NCBI RefSeq assembly: GCF_902362185.1 | Contig: NC_044495.1 | Span: 9,863,711-9,927,710, forward strand | Source of the DNA: Chanos chanos | Lineage: Eukaryota; Chordata; Actinopteri; Gonorynchiformes; Chanidae | Direction: 5' to 3' | DNA: 64,000 nt | Part shown: positions 11,725 through 24,262 of the stretch, one piece after another | Position numbering within the stretch: position 1 is the first letter of the stretch | Layout: every line of letters begins with the position of its first letter | Position numbers and translations under genes: made by a program | The notes under the pieces: generated by a model | Databases searched by the model: none | The model's input: only the letters and a program-made list of their open reading frames with translations | What the model was told of the DNA's origin: nothing

Positions 11725-14700
11725 CTAGTCTGGACCTTCCATATGGGTGCCTGAATCAGAGTGATCAATCGTTTTCTCGAGCCGTGGCAGAGGTCGCCGT
11801 CTCCTGGCAGATGCTACGGGAATTTCAGCATCTGAAGTTGGAGTCTGAGGCAGGTCAGGCGGGATCTCACTTCTCCTTACCTTTTTCTTCTTCTTTTTTA
11901 CCCTTCAAACCCAACACAAAATATGGTATTTGGTTATTAGATGCTATATCAACATCGTATGGTCACACAATAAACGTAAATCAAAATGTTTTAGTGCTGT
12001 AACTGAAGCATTGCGAAACATGTGTTAGAAAATGAAAAGAGCATCAGTGAGACCTAAATGTATCACCTATCATCTGCTTCAAAAATCTCAATACATGACA
12101 CCTGTTCAGCACTTCCTGTAACATTTAGTCAATAGGAGGTGGTTAATCAATAATTAAGCGGGATGGAAATCACAAACACTGAAATATTGACTGCCTGCAA
12201 AGACCACGTCAAAAAGTAGAGACAGAGAGAGAACACATGGCAGGAGCAGAAAACAAGCAGTTATGATGTGTGAAAAATGGCCTGTCCAGGAGCATCACAC
12301 AGACATCACACTGCCACCACAGACACTGCTAAGAATAGTCCTAACACCTGGCTACTGCACAGGGAGCTTGAATGCCCCTGCTGGTGACACCCAGTCATTG
12401 CATTCAAAAATCCAAAAAATAGTCCTTTGATTGTCACAGGTCTCGGGTTGTGTAGGAGTAGAGAGATGGAAATGGTAGAGACATACCTGGTGGTGGGTGC
12501 TTCAGGATCTGTGTCCTGCTCAGAGATGATCTTCAGTTCCCCAGAGGCACTGACAACAGCAGACATCTTGAGAGAGAAAGGATGGGGAGAGAGGATTAGA
12601 GAATGGTCATGAAGAGAGCAGGTAAGAAATCACATGTGTGAGAATATGTTTTATTCGATTATAATCCCAAGCAACTTTGAGAGCAAATACTAGGCTTTTG
12701 AGTAATGTTCTTTCACTGCTTCTGCTAAATCACAGAGATCTCTGAAAGCATTTTCTCTGGCAGAAGAGAAATGGTACACGTTTTTGATGCAACATGATAC
12801 CTCTAATACCTTAGTTGGTGTTGACACATCAACTGAACGACTCATCTGCTCTGATGTTGCAGGCTGAGCTTCTATAGCATGTGACAGCTCGTTATCGAAA
12901 TCTCCTGAGAGAGAGAGAGAGAGAGAAAAAGAGACGGCGGGAGGGAGAGTGAGAGAAAGACAGAGTGAAAGATATTATTCAATCCCAAAGGAGACATTCA
13001 GAAGATGACCAGAAATCAACAAGTGATTTTGTGTAATGACAGTTCCAGTGTGGACACTCAACATTACAGATTTACAAAAAAACAAGACCCTTTACTCACT
13101 CTCATCAGCCACGTAGGTAGCAGGGAAGTAACCTTCCTGGCCACTGGCTAGACGCCCAAACCACCAGTTGTCATTGTCTTTGTACAACACATGAATGACA
13201 TCACCACGGCGGATTGTCAGTTCATCAGATCGATTGGCACTGTAGTCGTAAAGGGACACAACCTGTACAAAGTGTCAGGACAGTTCAGAAGGACGTCATG
13301 ATACAAATATGATAAATGCTGTTAAGTGGGACAAAGACAGCCCGTGAGTGGTAAGAGGCTCATTATGGGGGACAATGACAAGCATTACAAAAAAGAAAAA
13401 CTAACAAACAAACAAACAAAAAACACTTGTTCTAAACAGATGAAGAATTTGTTTTGAAATGAGAGACTATTAGTTTACCGTTTGTTGTATTTGAACAAAA
13501 GAGTCAGCTTCCACTTGTAGGGCAGGATCTTGATCCAGAAAACTCTAAGTATGCAAAATGGAAATGTTCAGAAACTTGGTCATTGACTTTCATTGAGTCA
13601 GCGGTGCTTAGTTTTGAATTTATCACAACAGTTAAAAGAGCTAATATGGTTGGTCCTACCTTTTGAAGTTTCAGAGATGGAGCTCTTTTAAATGATTGAC
13701 CAATAGGACTAAAACTAGCTGTGAGGGCAGAAAAGAACAGTGTAGCTGAGACATCACTACTACTAACAAATTTACTCATGCAAAAAAGCTACTGTGCCAA
13801 CAGAGAATATTCACCCTTGAATAATATTACACCCTGTTACCTCCTTGAATTATATTATATTTGCTGTAATCTGCAAATGCATCATTTTTTTTTAATTTCT
13901 TGATTCATATCAAAAACAAAAAAAGTGTTTTTATTATGGATAAAAATAATTATTAAAAAAATTATTCCTGCCCCTGACATACGCCTTGAGCAGTAATTAC
14001 AGTTTTAACTGTTCCTGGATATTTGTGTATTGGCACCGCATAAATGGATTATAGGGTATTTGACCATTCTGCCTTGCCATATTTTTTCAAGCTCTGTTAA
14101 GTTGCTGTAATCTATTCTGAGTTTAGGCCATTCCTCTGGAGGACATCCACATTGTTGTTCTGAAGCTCTTCTAGGGTTTTTTTTCCCCCATAAAGACTAT
14201 TGTCACGGGGAGAGTTTGGAGGGATGGCCCATTTTAGTGTTCGGGTCATTCCATAGTCATTCCGTTTCTTTCTGATGGAGTCTTGGGAATTTTTAATCTC
14301 TTAGAGTGTTTTTTTTTTTGTATTCCTCACCAGAGATACGCCACTTCACAATTCTATCACAGAGTTTCTTCAGTTCATTCTTATTCTGAGTCTTTGCTTT
14401 GACATGCATTCGTAGGTTAATTCACTGAAGACATTTTGAATTATTACATACAGAAATTTCATTCTGTCATGACACTGTAATTATTTTAAAATGCTTACAG
14501 GTTTGTGAGGATAACGTTGCCTGAGGAATCAGCTGGGTTCCTAGAGAGAGCTGTATCTTCGAGTGAGGGGACAGCAAGGAAGGCGGGGGAAGAGATGTGT
14601 TCAAGCCCTGAGAGAGAACAGAGTAACACAGCAATAACTACAAAGGCCGAACAAAATGCTATACTAAAAAAAGGAGTCAAACGTAACTAAAGCAGTAATT

Positions 14701-17423
14701 AAGTGAGACTTCCTAAGGTACCTATACAAGTAAGCCATAGTAAGATAAATACTATTAAGAAATGCGCTGCCAAAGAAAAAAAAAACATCCCACAAACAAC
14801 CGTTTTAACAGAATTCAGGGCAGTCGTTATTAGAGGTGCATTGGTCACAAAAACCGAACAATTATTCAATGTGGAAAGGGGAGCAGTGGCTGCCTATCTA
14901 AGTTCATGCACAGAGATAGAAACTCACACCACCTCTATGCTTAGATCATTTCACTGGCCACTATTTGCTGCCAGACGTAAATGAAAGATATTGCTTTCTG
15001 TTTTCCGTACACGCGAAGGCACTCCTCCAAAGTATCTCCCTGAGGCATACTCCAGTTATCCGCACATTTGTGACCACTCAGGTCTGTAACCTCATGAGTG
15101 GCTCCTCCATGTGTTCATGTAATAATATCCATAGCCCCAAATGCTGACATTAGATTGGGGTCCATGGCCCATAGTGGTGGAATAAGCTTCAGTCACAACT
15201 GCCAAGTCACTACATCCAGACGCAGCCTGAGAACTCATCTGTTTTCGGTCACGCTTTGATGAGCACTTTGTATGCTATGTACTCCACAGTCATTCTACTG
15301 AATGCTACACTGTTCAGCGTGTCTGTCTGGTTGAATTGTGCATTGTATTTTCTGCTAGGTATGTGCCATTCATTAACAGCATGACTCCAGGAGTCTTTCG
15401 AACTTATTGAATTTTCTCTATAACACTGTTGTCATTCCTTGCTTCATTTAATCTGGGAAAAGGGACTACGTGCATCGTGTAGCTACAGTCGCCTATCTCT
15501 ACGACATGTTTCTTTTTCCCAATTAAGTGCTAGCGCTTTTAATAAGTTTCTCTGGATAAAAGGGCCTGCTAAATGAATGAGTCTAACTGTATTCTAATCC
15601 CACTGGATGACTCATTTTTGCCACATTCTGAGGTCTTATTAGGAACTATTTCATCAGTTAAAACAATGCAATGTCATATTTAGTTCCACTACAAATAACC
15701 TGTACAACAATCCACTATGACAAAACATTAAATAATATTAATACTGCACGACCAAGCACTAAAGGATTTTCATTACAATGTTTGGCGATCTTTAAGAACC
15801 AAATCAGATAAACTTAAGGCAAAATAGATCATGCTCAAATGACAGGAACAAAAAAGAAAATCAAGTTAGAAATCAGAGCATTAGAATTCACTGTTCAGAA
15901 AACAGGAACTGGGTATTGATGTTTTCTGGATGTTGTAGTATGTACTTGCCTCTTGGTTGAAGCTCCTGACCAGCTGAGACATGCTGCCTTTGAGAGTGAA
16001 TTAAAAAAATACAAGAGAGTATAAAAAATACAAAAAACTCTCAATATGTAGAAGAACTACCAAAGATGACAGCCTCAAATACCAACCCAGCATTAAGAAC
16101 ACAACTCTGATTGTAACATAATTGTATGAAAAAAAAAAAACAACAACAGAGAAATAAAGAAAGAAAGGCGCATACTTTGCTCATATGGGTATTCCATGCC
16201 AGACACCTTATGACTGGAGTCCTTGAAAAACAACAACAACAACAACAAATTTTTATTAAAAATTTCAATTACATTTTCCATAAAAATTATATTTCCTATT
16301 TTTTTTAACGATACATTGAGAATTTACTAACGTTTCAGGATTCAAAACATGAAAAAAAAAACGCTCTATGACTCACCAGTACTGAGTCCAGTTTTTGTTT
16401 GACTCGTTGCATCTTGAGCGACACGCGTGCTGCGCTGGCAAAGCGATCCATGCCAGAGGCAGTGGGGTCCTGGAAGGCCAGGAGGTCTGATGTGTTCCTG
16501 CCTGTTTTACTCTCGACTGTTTCAGACCTGCTCAGACCTCTCAAACTCTCCACCTCCAACTGAGCAACTGCAAAAAAAAGCAACACGCACATAGCAATAT
16601 AATTCATACTGCAATACACACCATTTTTGACTGAAATAAAGCACTGCGTGGAGTAACTATGGAATAATTTTCTGCGGCTACATGCGGTGCATATTTACGT
16701 TTTGGAGTGAATCGTTGTATTTTTCCAGGCCTCCAAAGCCTAGATGTAAACTATGAGGCATGATGAAGGGCAGAGCTGTTCAGTAATACATATTGTAGTT
16801 TCATTTTGAAACAGGCTTACTTGATGCTTTAGTTTCATGCATGTTTCATACTCTTCAGACCACTGAACAACTGATACTGAAAATGTAACTACTGTATTTT
16901 TTGTGCTCATGCACTCAGAGTCATTCAAACTCACCTTTGCGGTCAAAGTGATAGAGATGAATTGGTTGATTCTGTCCAAACGCAGAGAAAGCCACTATAT
17001 TGTCATGGGGATGAAACGCTACACCTCGGAGAGCTGTTGGGTAACACAGCTCAGAGTACACTGCGACCTGATCACCTAAACAACCGACACAAACACAGAT
17101 GCATTTCCACTAAAAAACAATGACCTGAAATAATAATCTAATTCATTTTTAAAAACCTCTGGCAGAAAATCACACACTTTTCCATTGTCTTTTTTTTTTT
17201 ACTTTTCTTTTTTTTTTACCACATTCAACTAAAATCAAGTCTTGTACTCCCTGAAACTCTCAGGGTTAATCAGTTATTGCTCCTTACCAGTCTCTGTATT
17301 CCACACATAGGCCAGACCATCCTCACTGCCTGAGAAGATGAAACTTCCACATGGAGTAAAAGTGCTTTGAATCCTCTCCCTGTAGTTTGTGGCACCGGTG
17401 TATTTCTTGACTGCTTGACTGTA

Positions 17424-17478
<55 letters not shown>

Positions 17479-18441
17479 AATAATGACTAATACCACAAAC
17501 ACTCACACATATACAAATAATGTAATACTTTGGCCAATCCACACAGAGGGTAAGCGTTCCCAACATTATGAAAACTTGATCTTTACATTCTCAGATCCAT
17601 AACTCTCAGAATGCTGTCTTTGGCATGGATAAGCAGACGCCGCCCGTTTGGATGAACCTCCAGAGAATTGATGGGAATCCCATTTAGGTCACCTTCCTTT
17701 ATTTCCTATGGGTGAAAAAAAAAGATCATATGAAATTTACTGAGGCCCTCTACAAATCATAAAGATATGGAAATGCACCCCAGATCTTTCGTAATGTAAA
17801 AACCACAAGCATCCACACAGGAAGTTTTCATTTACTTTCTCAATGTTCCAGAGACGAGTTGGCCTTTGGCGGGAGCCATCTTCCACCACAGTGCTCCATA
17901 CTATAATCAGCCCAGCATTGTCTGCAGAAAACATCCTTAGACCTGCATCAAAACCAACATATTATTATCTTTCTGTCTCACTTCGTTTTGTGTCGGGTTA
18001 TTTTAATCGAACTACAAACCAAAAGCGCTCCAAAGTGACCGAAATGAATCAATCAGTCGATCAACCAAATTACAAAAATTAACAAATTAGAGCACTAAAA
18101 AAAACATTCCATGTTCAGGTTATTGCAACATTTCACTTCAAAACAAAATAAACTTTCCACTGATGACCAAGACAGACAGTTGTCAATGTCAGTCTGTACC
18201 TTCTAAATCAAAACACAGTGTGTTGATGAAAGTCTTGTGACCCTCAAACTCCTGGAGGAGTTGACCATTTATGTCTCGTACATCCAAATCCCACACGCGC
18301 ACCAGGCTGTCATAGCCGCCTGTTACCACCAGGTTCTGAGCGTGCGGGTGGTACTGGGAGCAGTACACAAACGAAGGGTGTGGCAGGATCTTCTGAGCAA
18401 TGCCCTGTGATCTCTCAAAGTTCCACACTCTGAACAGACAC

Positions 18442-18482
<41 letters not shown>

Positions 18483-21400
18483 AGCAGGAATCAGGCAGGC
18501 TTTCTCACTGATTCACTTAAATATTCCTCTACTCTTCAAAATGACAAATCACTTTGCATAACAGCACGAAAAAAGGCGCTCCAGAGAAATGCCAAACGCT
18601 CTACAGAAGCACGTTTTTGAGAAAATACTTTGAACTTGACTTTATCAGCAGATCCAAAGTGAAGATATTACAAGTGAGAGCTTTTGCTACCTGACTGTGC
18701 CATCAGACGAAGCCGATAAGAGACTGTGATCATCTCTGGACCAGCAGAGATCATACACTATGTTGAGATGGCCATTAAAAGAGGACAGAACCTTTCCTGA
18801 AGGAATCTCATACACTGTGAAAAGATCACAAAAAATGTATAAGAGAATATTGCTGTGTCTATATTAAATACAGGTATAGAAAACACTCCTCTAACTCCTC
18901 TGGCATGGAGCCACGGAAGATTGGCATGACAGCGGAGGCAGACTCACCTACAATAGGGAAAGCATCCCTGTCAGCACAGGCAGTAGCCAGGATTCTCCCA
19001 CTGTGAGAAAAACGTAGCGTGAAACAACCCATCTGACCGCCGCGGAACGACAGCATCGGCTTGTTAGGGATGCGACAGACCTGGCAGATTATAAACAACA
19101 TTCATTTAACACATCTGAACAGACAGAGGTACAACACCTGCGTGTTTATGTGTAACTGTTTCAATGTGTAAAATGTACGACTAAATCTCAGTAATCTGAA
19201 CGACAGACCTGTCCGGGCAGTCTGCCCCACTTAACAACATCAGACTTGCTTTCCAGTAGCTGGGTGGTGGTCTTCTTGGTGACCTCGCTGTGGAGCTCAC
19301 TAAATGAGGTGCTGCCTCTTTCCTGCTGCAGAGCCATCATTGAGCGAACACTGGGGTCCACCTGTACAAACAATCATTGTCATATACATCCGTCATGGTC
19401 AGTACGATACAATACTACAACATCTTCGTGGTACATTAACAATTTAAACGTGTCTTCTACTGTAGGCTCTAACATGGCTATGTATATACTCCGTGAGGAG
19501 AGAATTTCTGTATTGGAGAACAAAGCTTACAACTGATCCAATGTTATGTTCAAATGTCTCAGGATTACTGAGAGGAGGGACTGACATGTTCTGGTAGTTT
19601 GAGTCCTTTGACGGTGATGTAAAGAGTAGAAGCGTATCTGTTTCTGGGGTACTTCCGCCACCACTCAAACACCTCGATGGCCTGGGGAACCTTCTTTGCT
19701 CGAGGAGGAGGGCAGTACAGCTGGAGACGCAGTTTACTGTCAATGTTTAGCACCCCGTTGGTTCCTACCAACTGAAGAAAATGGTTTGTGAGAGAATTGC
19801 GACAAACAAAATCAACCGTTACCAAGACAATAGGTTTCAGTGCCTAGTGTAATTAGATGCAGACTGTGTTATGCCCATTAAATCATCTAAAGGGCTTGAT
19901 CTTTACTTTAATATGGTCATCTTTCTGTAGTCACGCACAACGCAATGTAGTACACTACTGAACACATCTTGCTCACAAAACAACTGCATACTGTCTTTGC
20001 ATTTTGCAGTACCTTCAAAAAAGCCCAGGCTACTTTACGGAATCCTCGCTCATGTCTGTCGACATCAACATTGGCTCTTGCTTCTTCCATGCTAATGAAG
20101 TCTAGAATCTGAAACATTACACAATAAAAATAAACCACGTTTCTAATTTCAAAACAAGAGCTGACGGTTATCATGGCAGATAATGATGCAATTAAGTTTC
20201 CAAACCTCAAAAAAGAGGATAACCCGCGGACTCTCGTGATCATCTTGAAGGAAATAGCCGAAGCGCTCGTTGAAAATGATCTGCTCCTCCCACTCTGGGA
20301 CTGTTGATTTATTCTTCTTAAAGTCAAATGGTTGCGTTATAATGGGAAGGATGTGATCAACGTTCTCCTGTTCGTAAAAGGAGGAGACTGGACGGTGGCT
20401 GAAAGGAAATGAGGGGCAGGATAATTTACATGTGAACATATGAAGGAAGACGGTAACCGTGCATCACTTTATTTCATTATCATTTAAACTAGCAAAAAAT
20501 CTGTAGCATAGTCAGAGTAGCATGATTTTGTTATATTCAAATCAAAGTGTGTGTGTGTGTGTCTGGGGATGGGGGCGTGGCTTCTGCATTTGGATAACTG
20601 AAATCTTCACCTGTCTTCCTTTTTGACATACTGTCCAGTGATCTCATCAACGACATGCACTTTGACCATGGGGTGGGAGACAAGGAGGTCTGTTTTCAGT
20701 CGGTCTGTCCTGTGGATGTACACTCCCAGCACAAGACTGTCATCAAAGGCCTGCTTAGGAGGGGCTTCAGTCTCTGTCTGACTCTCCTCTACCACCGCTT
20801 TCATCAGACACACAGAACACACATATAAGTATCACCTCAGACCATCGAGGCTACTAACCTTCTTCAGATGTAATATTTACAGTAGATGTGTCAAATGGCA
20901 AGACTGTGCTTCCCTTAAAAAACGGTTTACATTTACCTTTGTATATCTGGCCAAACAAGCCTGACATAGTGACATAAAATGGCACAGAATTCTGCTGCTT
21001 GTAAAAACAAAACTCTAAACTCTAGCCACTAGATGGTGTGTATGGTATACTGCACCTTCTTTTCTTTTCTTTTTCTTTTTCCCTTTAGGTCGGAGGGAAT
21101 CTTCATGGCCCTCCTCAACAACATCTTCTTTTGACTTCCCTCCATCGACTGATGTTTCATACTGACTTATCTGAGGTTCTGACAAGACACTAGAAAAATG
21201 AAGCATAACACTTTAACTTAGGATAAAACCAGTGTGCATATAATACTTCGATATTAGGGGCAGGGTGGTTGCACAGGTATCCTAGACAATGTAACACAAG
21301 TATATTGTTTTAACGCCACTGCTTTTTCCTGTGGTGGGGTTTAAGTCATAATTAGGGGGGGTCAAACGCTGCTAAACCGCCCTGCAATTCACACCCTGGA

Positions 21401-22520
21401 TAAAATTCTTACCTCTCTTATCTGAAATGGCATTTCAAATGCATGCTCTTACCTATAAACAGATCATTTAGCCTAAATAGTAATAAACGGGCCCCAAACC
21501 CTACACAAGAATGGCGTGTAAACATAACTGCCTTAATTGTATTCCTCTCTGTTTACCTTGTGTCTCTGTTATCCTCACTTTGTCTCAGTTTCTTCTTCTT
21601 TTTCTTCCCAACCTCATTGTTCAGCACAACTACCTCCTGACTCCCAGCATCACTGCTCTCTGTGTTCTTATGGGCTGCTTTCTTCAAAGCTTTCTCTTCC
21701 TCTTGTGTGAGTTGTTGCTGATACTCCTTGATTAGGTCGTCCTCTCCTTCTACTTCTCCTCTCTGTGTCTTCACACCCTCTCCTTTATTCTTCCCCCTCT
21801 TAACTTTTCTCCCTTGTTCTCCTTCTGGCTCAATGGTGACCTTTGTTTCAGACCTCTGCTCATCCTGGCTGGGTACCGGTGGTAGCTCCCTTCTGCTTTT
21901 TTTCTTCCCACTAATCAGTGGGGGCTTCTCCTGGTTCCCGTTATTGTTGATGTTGGCCTTCTCAGATACCTCCCTCTCCCTACGCCTGTTCTTTGTGTAT
22001 CTCGGGCTACCTTCCGCGGGGTCATATGTGTTATTGATGACGGTCTCATCATCCTCTGTGTCCTTGCTTAGGTCGAGTTTTTGACTCAATGTCTGAAGCT
22101 GGAACAAACATGGAACCACAGTCGAGTTTAAACAAGTTAAGAGAGAGATCTCACTGGAATAATACACCTGCTGAAGAAATCCTTTTTTATTATTTTTTTT
22201 ATTAGTGTCAATGCTCACATTACCCATTAAGAGAAAAGACAAAAACACATAGACAAACAGAAACAACAGGCAAAAAGGTGACACTCACCACTATATTTTC
22301 CTGAAGCTGATCACCCTTTTGTTTAGGTTTCTTTTTTTCTGAGGGTGTGTTTTGGTATCTCCTTAAAACCTCATCAAATCGGGCCTTGGTCTTTGCCTTC
22401 ACTTCACTCTCACCTGCGACAGATATATGAGAGACATATAGGAATGTGAAAACACGCTGGAATAGGGTGGCTGTGAAAAAGTGAACAGGGCTATTGATAG
22501 GGTTATTTACCTGCAGGCAT
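11725..22520 (-). CDS. ahi1: Jouberin (Abelson helper integration site 1), WD40 plus SH3 ciliary protein
   Basis: Twenty-six coding exons, 5' to 3' on minus: 22511-22520, 22289-22413, 21557-22098, 21056-21189, 20611-20797, 20206-20398, 20013-20108, 19586-19771, 19209-19361, 18948-19080, 18691-18814, 18200-18429, 17836-17942, 17587-17705, 17288-17418, 16935-17075, 16377-16567, 16176-16221, 15950-15987, 14499-14607, 13660-13718, 13479-13544, 13100-13262, 12810-12904, 12487-12566, 11725-11902. They sum to 3636 nt (1211 aa; human about 1196). The first coding exon holds only MPAG, matching the human start. Residues 1-330 are charged and Lys/Glu-rich, 330-540 form the conserved pre-WD region ([21 protein letters not shown]), about 545-870 are WD40 repeats, and 1041-1094 are the SH3 domain ([19 protein letters not shown]). 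The C-terminal 115 residues are basic and poorly conserved. AHI1 acts at the ciliary transition zone; human loss causes Joubert syndrome. The intron after 15950 starts with GC instead of GT. Confidence 0.96.
13990..14440 (-). mobile_element. Degraded Tc1/mariner-like DNA transposon remnant in an ahi1 intron
   Basis: The plus-strand text around 14045-14180 (GACCATTCTGCC..., CAAGCTCTGTTAAGTTG, AGGCCATTCCTCT) and around 14340-14415 (CACAATTCTATCACAGAG, then CTTTGCTTTGACATGCATTC) resembles from memory the reverse strand of fish Tc1-type transposases, whose coding start shows the same 'ctctgacatgcact' text. The fossil transposase would therefore read on minus, 5' end near 14415. The middle is mostly missing: about 450 bases remain of a usual 1.2-1.6 kb, and no open frame or terminal inverted repeats are left. 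It lies between ahi1 exons 13660-13718 and 14499-14607. Family is only approximate; a RepeatMasker search with a fish library would settle it. Confidence 0.4.
14900..15590 (+). repeat. Worn fish interspersed repeat with a retroposon-type 3' tail
   Basis: At 15165-15260 the text (CATAGTGGTGGAATAAGCTT, then CTGAGAACTCATCTGTTTTC) recalls the ends of repetitive fish reading frames of the form 'W-x-ELP...LKTHLF'. At 15543-15580, TTTCTCTGGATAAAAGGGCC and GCTAAATGAATGA match the tail often seen on fish SINE/LINE-type repeats ('ctggataaaagcgtctgctaaatg'). I infer one decayed non-LTR or SINE-like copy lying in an ahi1 intron. No target-site duplication was found and the outer limits are approximate. 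Confidence 0.35.
17426..17476. repeat. (CA)n microsatellite beside an ahi1 splice acceptor
   Basis: About 25 uninterrupted CA units on plus, read as (TG)n on minus. The ahi1 exon 17288-17418 begins only 7 bases after it (TATTACAG in between), so the repeat takes the place of the polypyrimidine tract. Confidence 0.9.
18441..18482. repeat. (GA)n microsatellite beside an ahi1 splice acceptor
   Basis: A nearly pure GA run on plus, read as (TC)n on minus. It provides the pyrimidine tract a few bases upstream of the acceptor for exon 18200-18429. Confidence 0.85.
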
Positions 22521-24262
22521 TCTCAAAATATCCAAGCAAATTCATTCTGTGATCATATTCGGGGAGTCCTGAATAATTCCTGAAACTGGATAAATCACAG
22601 GCTTAACATTTGCTTCTTTGAGCTTCATTATATAACCAAATCAGATTAAAGGTTCATCAGAGGTAAAGGTAAGACAGAGTTTCTGCAACCTAGAGGTGAT
22701 TTATTTAGAACTGTTGGCAAGCTACGTCTAGGTTTCCGTTAGCTGGCGGGAGCACTGGCGATTTGTATGGTAAGGCTGCCCCGCCTAGTAGTAGTAAACG
22801 GTTATTTACCTTTTAATGGAAATATTAGTCTGGGAAAGCAAGCATGTACGATTAGCAGGATAAATAAGGCACAATACATTTTGGCTCCAAAGTTAACTCA
22901 CTTTCTAGGTCCTTTGTCACCTGCCATGGGGATGAAAACGCGAGATACTTTAACATTTCTTAAAAGCTTATACACTCTTAGCTATCTGTATACTACAAAG
23001 ACAACTTCTGAAAGAAAATAAGCTAAATTTCTCTGGCATCACAGTGGGATAAAGCTCTTGTGGGACAACTCTCTAGTTTACAAAGCTACTGCAATACACT
23101 GAGATCTGAGTGAGCTACAAAAAGAGACCTTGATAAGCTAAACTGAGAAGACAGCTAGGATAGCATATGCTAGCTTTATCCCTAGCTCATGGAGGGTGGT
23201 TACGCTAGCAACAGGCAAGGACCAGCAGTGAATGAATCACCGCTATGCTAGCCAAACTAGCATGTTACTCATAGAGTGAGCGATTCTAGCAACGAATAGG
23301 TGTCAGCGCGCATTTATTTTTTCGGCTCCCCAACAATCTATAACTACAACTGCACAACACATGACAGCTGTAACCAGCAATGAAAGAATACCTACCAAAG
23401 GTAAAGCTAACACGGTTAAGAGCCCTGTGTCGTTGCGATGGTTTCCAGTAAACAATAACATTCTAAGCTCCACCCCATTTCATGATGTTAATATGTACAT
23501 GATTCCACCAATCAGATGCGCGAAGGTCATAACTTTGTTTCGAGCGGATCTGAAATCAGTTTTTGAATTTCTCCTGTAAAAGTTAAATTAGTGTCTTGAC
23601 TAGGGAAGTTCGGGGGTATCAGGGTAAAAGGACGACTTAAACTAAGAATAGAAATCTTATTTTGGAAAAGGTAAAATGTAGCTGTGTAAAACAGAAAAAA
23701 TAAATAGGCCTGTCAAAATGTTTTCATGCTGTACTGTTCTTTGAAATTAGTTTTAAAAATGAAGTTTACTCATTGACTGAGAATAGAACTGTGCATCACT
23801 AAATGAACATAAATCATGATCGAAGATTCACACGTCCATTTGAGTTGCAGCCTCCGTGTTATAATTAATAATGAAGTATGAAGCACCACGTACCGCGCTC
23901 ACTGAAAATGTTTACCTCAGTTCGTGTTATGTTCAGCATCTCTGCTGCAGTTAGGTCCTTTTAGTCTCATATACTGGTTTGAGAGGCTGAAGCAGTGGAA
24001 TAAGGGCTGAACTCTAGGGTTGAAACCACTTGCCACGTGACAGTCTACATAACAGGTGAAGCGCTCTACGCCAGGTATGCCTTTGTCCTGAGCTAAATGA
24101 TGTTCAAGCTGATTGGGGAACAACGTGTACCCGGTGCGGGAAAAGTATAGAGGTTTGTATCTATAATGCATTTTGATTGAATTTTAAAAGCATATGTACA
24201 CGGTCCGAATAAAACACTAACCAAATCTTCAACGGGTGAAAACATTGTCATTTTTTTTAAAG
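22521..24262. promoter_or_regulatory. Divergent promoter region of ahi1 (-) and the Vac8-like gene (+)
   Basis: No coding exon is seen. A likely ahi1 5' UTR intron is bounded on minus by a donor at 23393-23394 (TTTGGTAG then GTATTC) and an acceptor near 22575 (CCAGTTTCAG), which would put the ahi1 transcription start at about 23450-23550. The Vac8-like gene starts at 24263. The two promoters would then share roughly 700 bases. No TATA box is obvious for either, as usual for housekeeping and ciliary genes. This reading rests on splice-site inspection only. Confidence 0.35.

Noticed and set aside
17270-17566. Frames with long Cys-Val runs on minus
   Set aside because: They are made by the (CA)n microsatellite; only the part at 17288-17418 is a real ahi1 exon.
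21728-22084. A 118-codon plus-strand frame rich in Ser/Phe/Leu
   Set aside because: It is the antisense shadow of the Lys/Glu-rich ahi1 exon 21557-22098.
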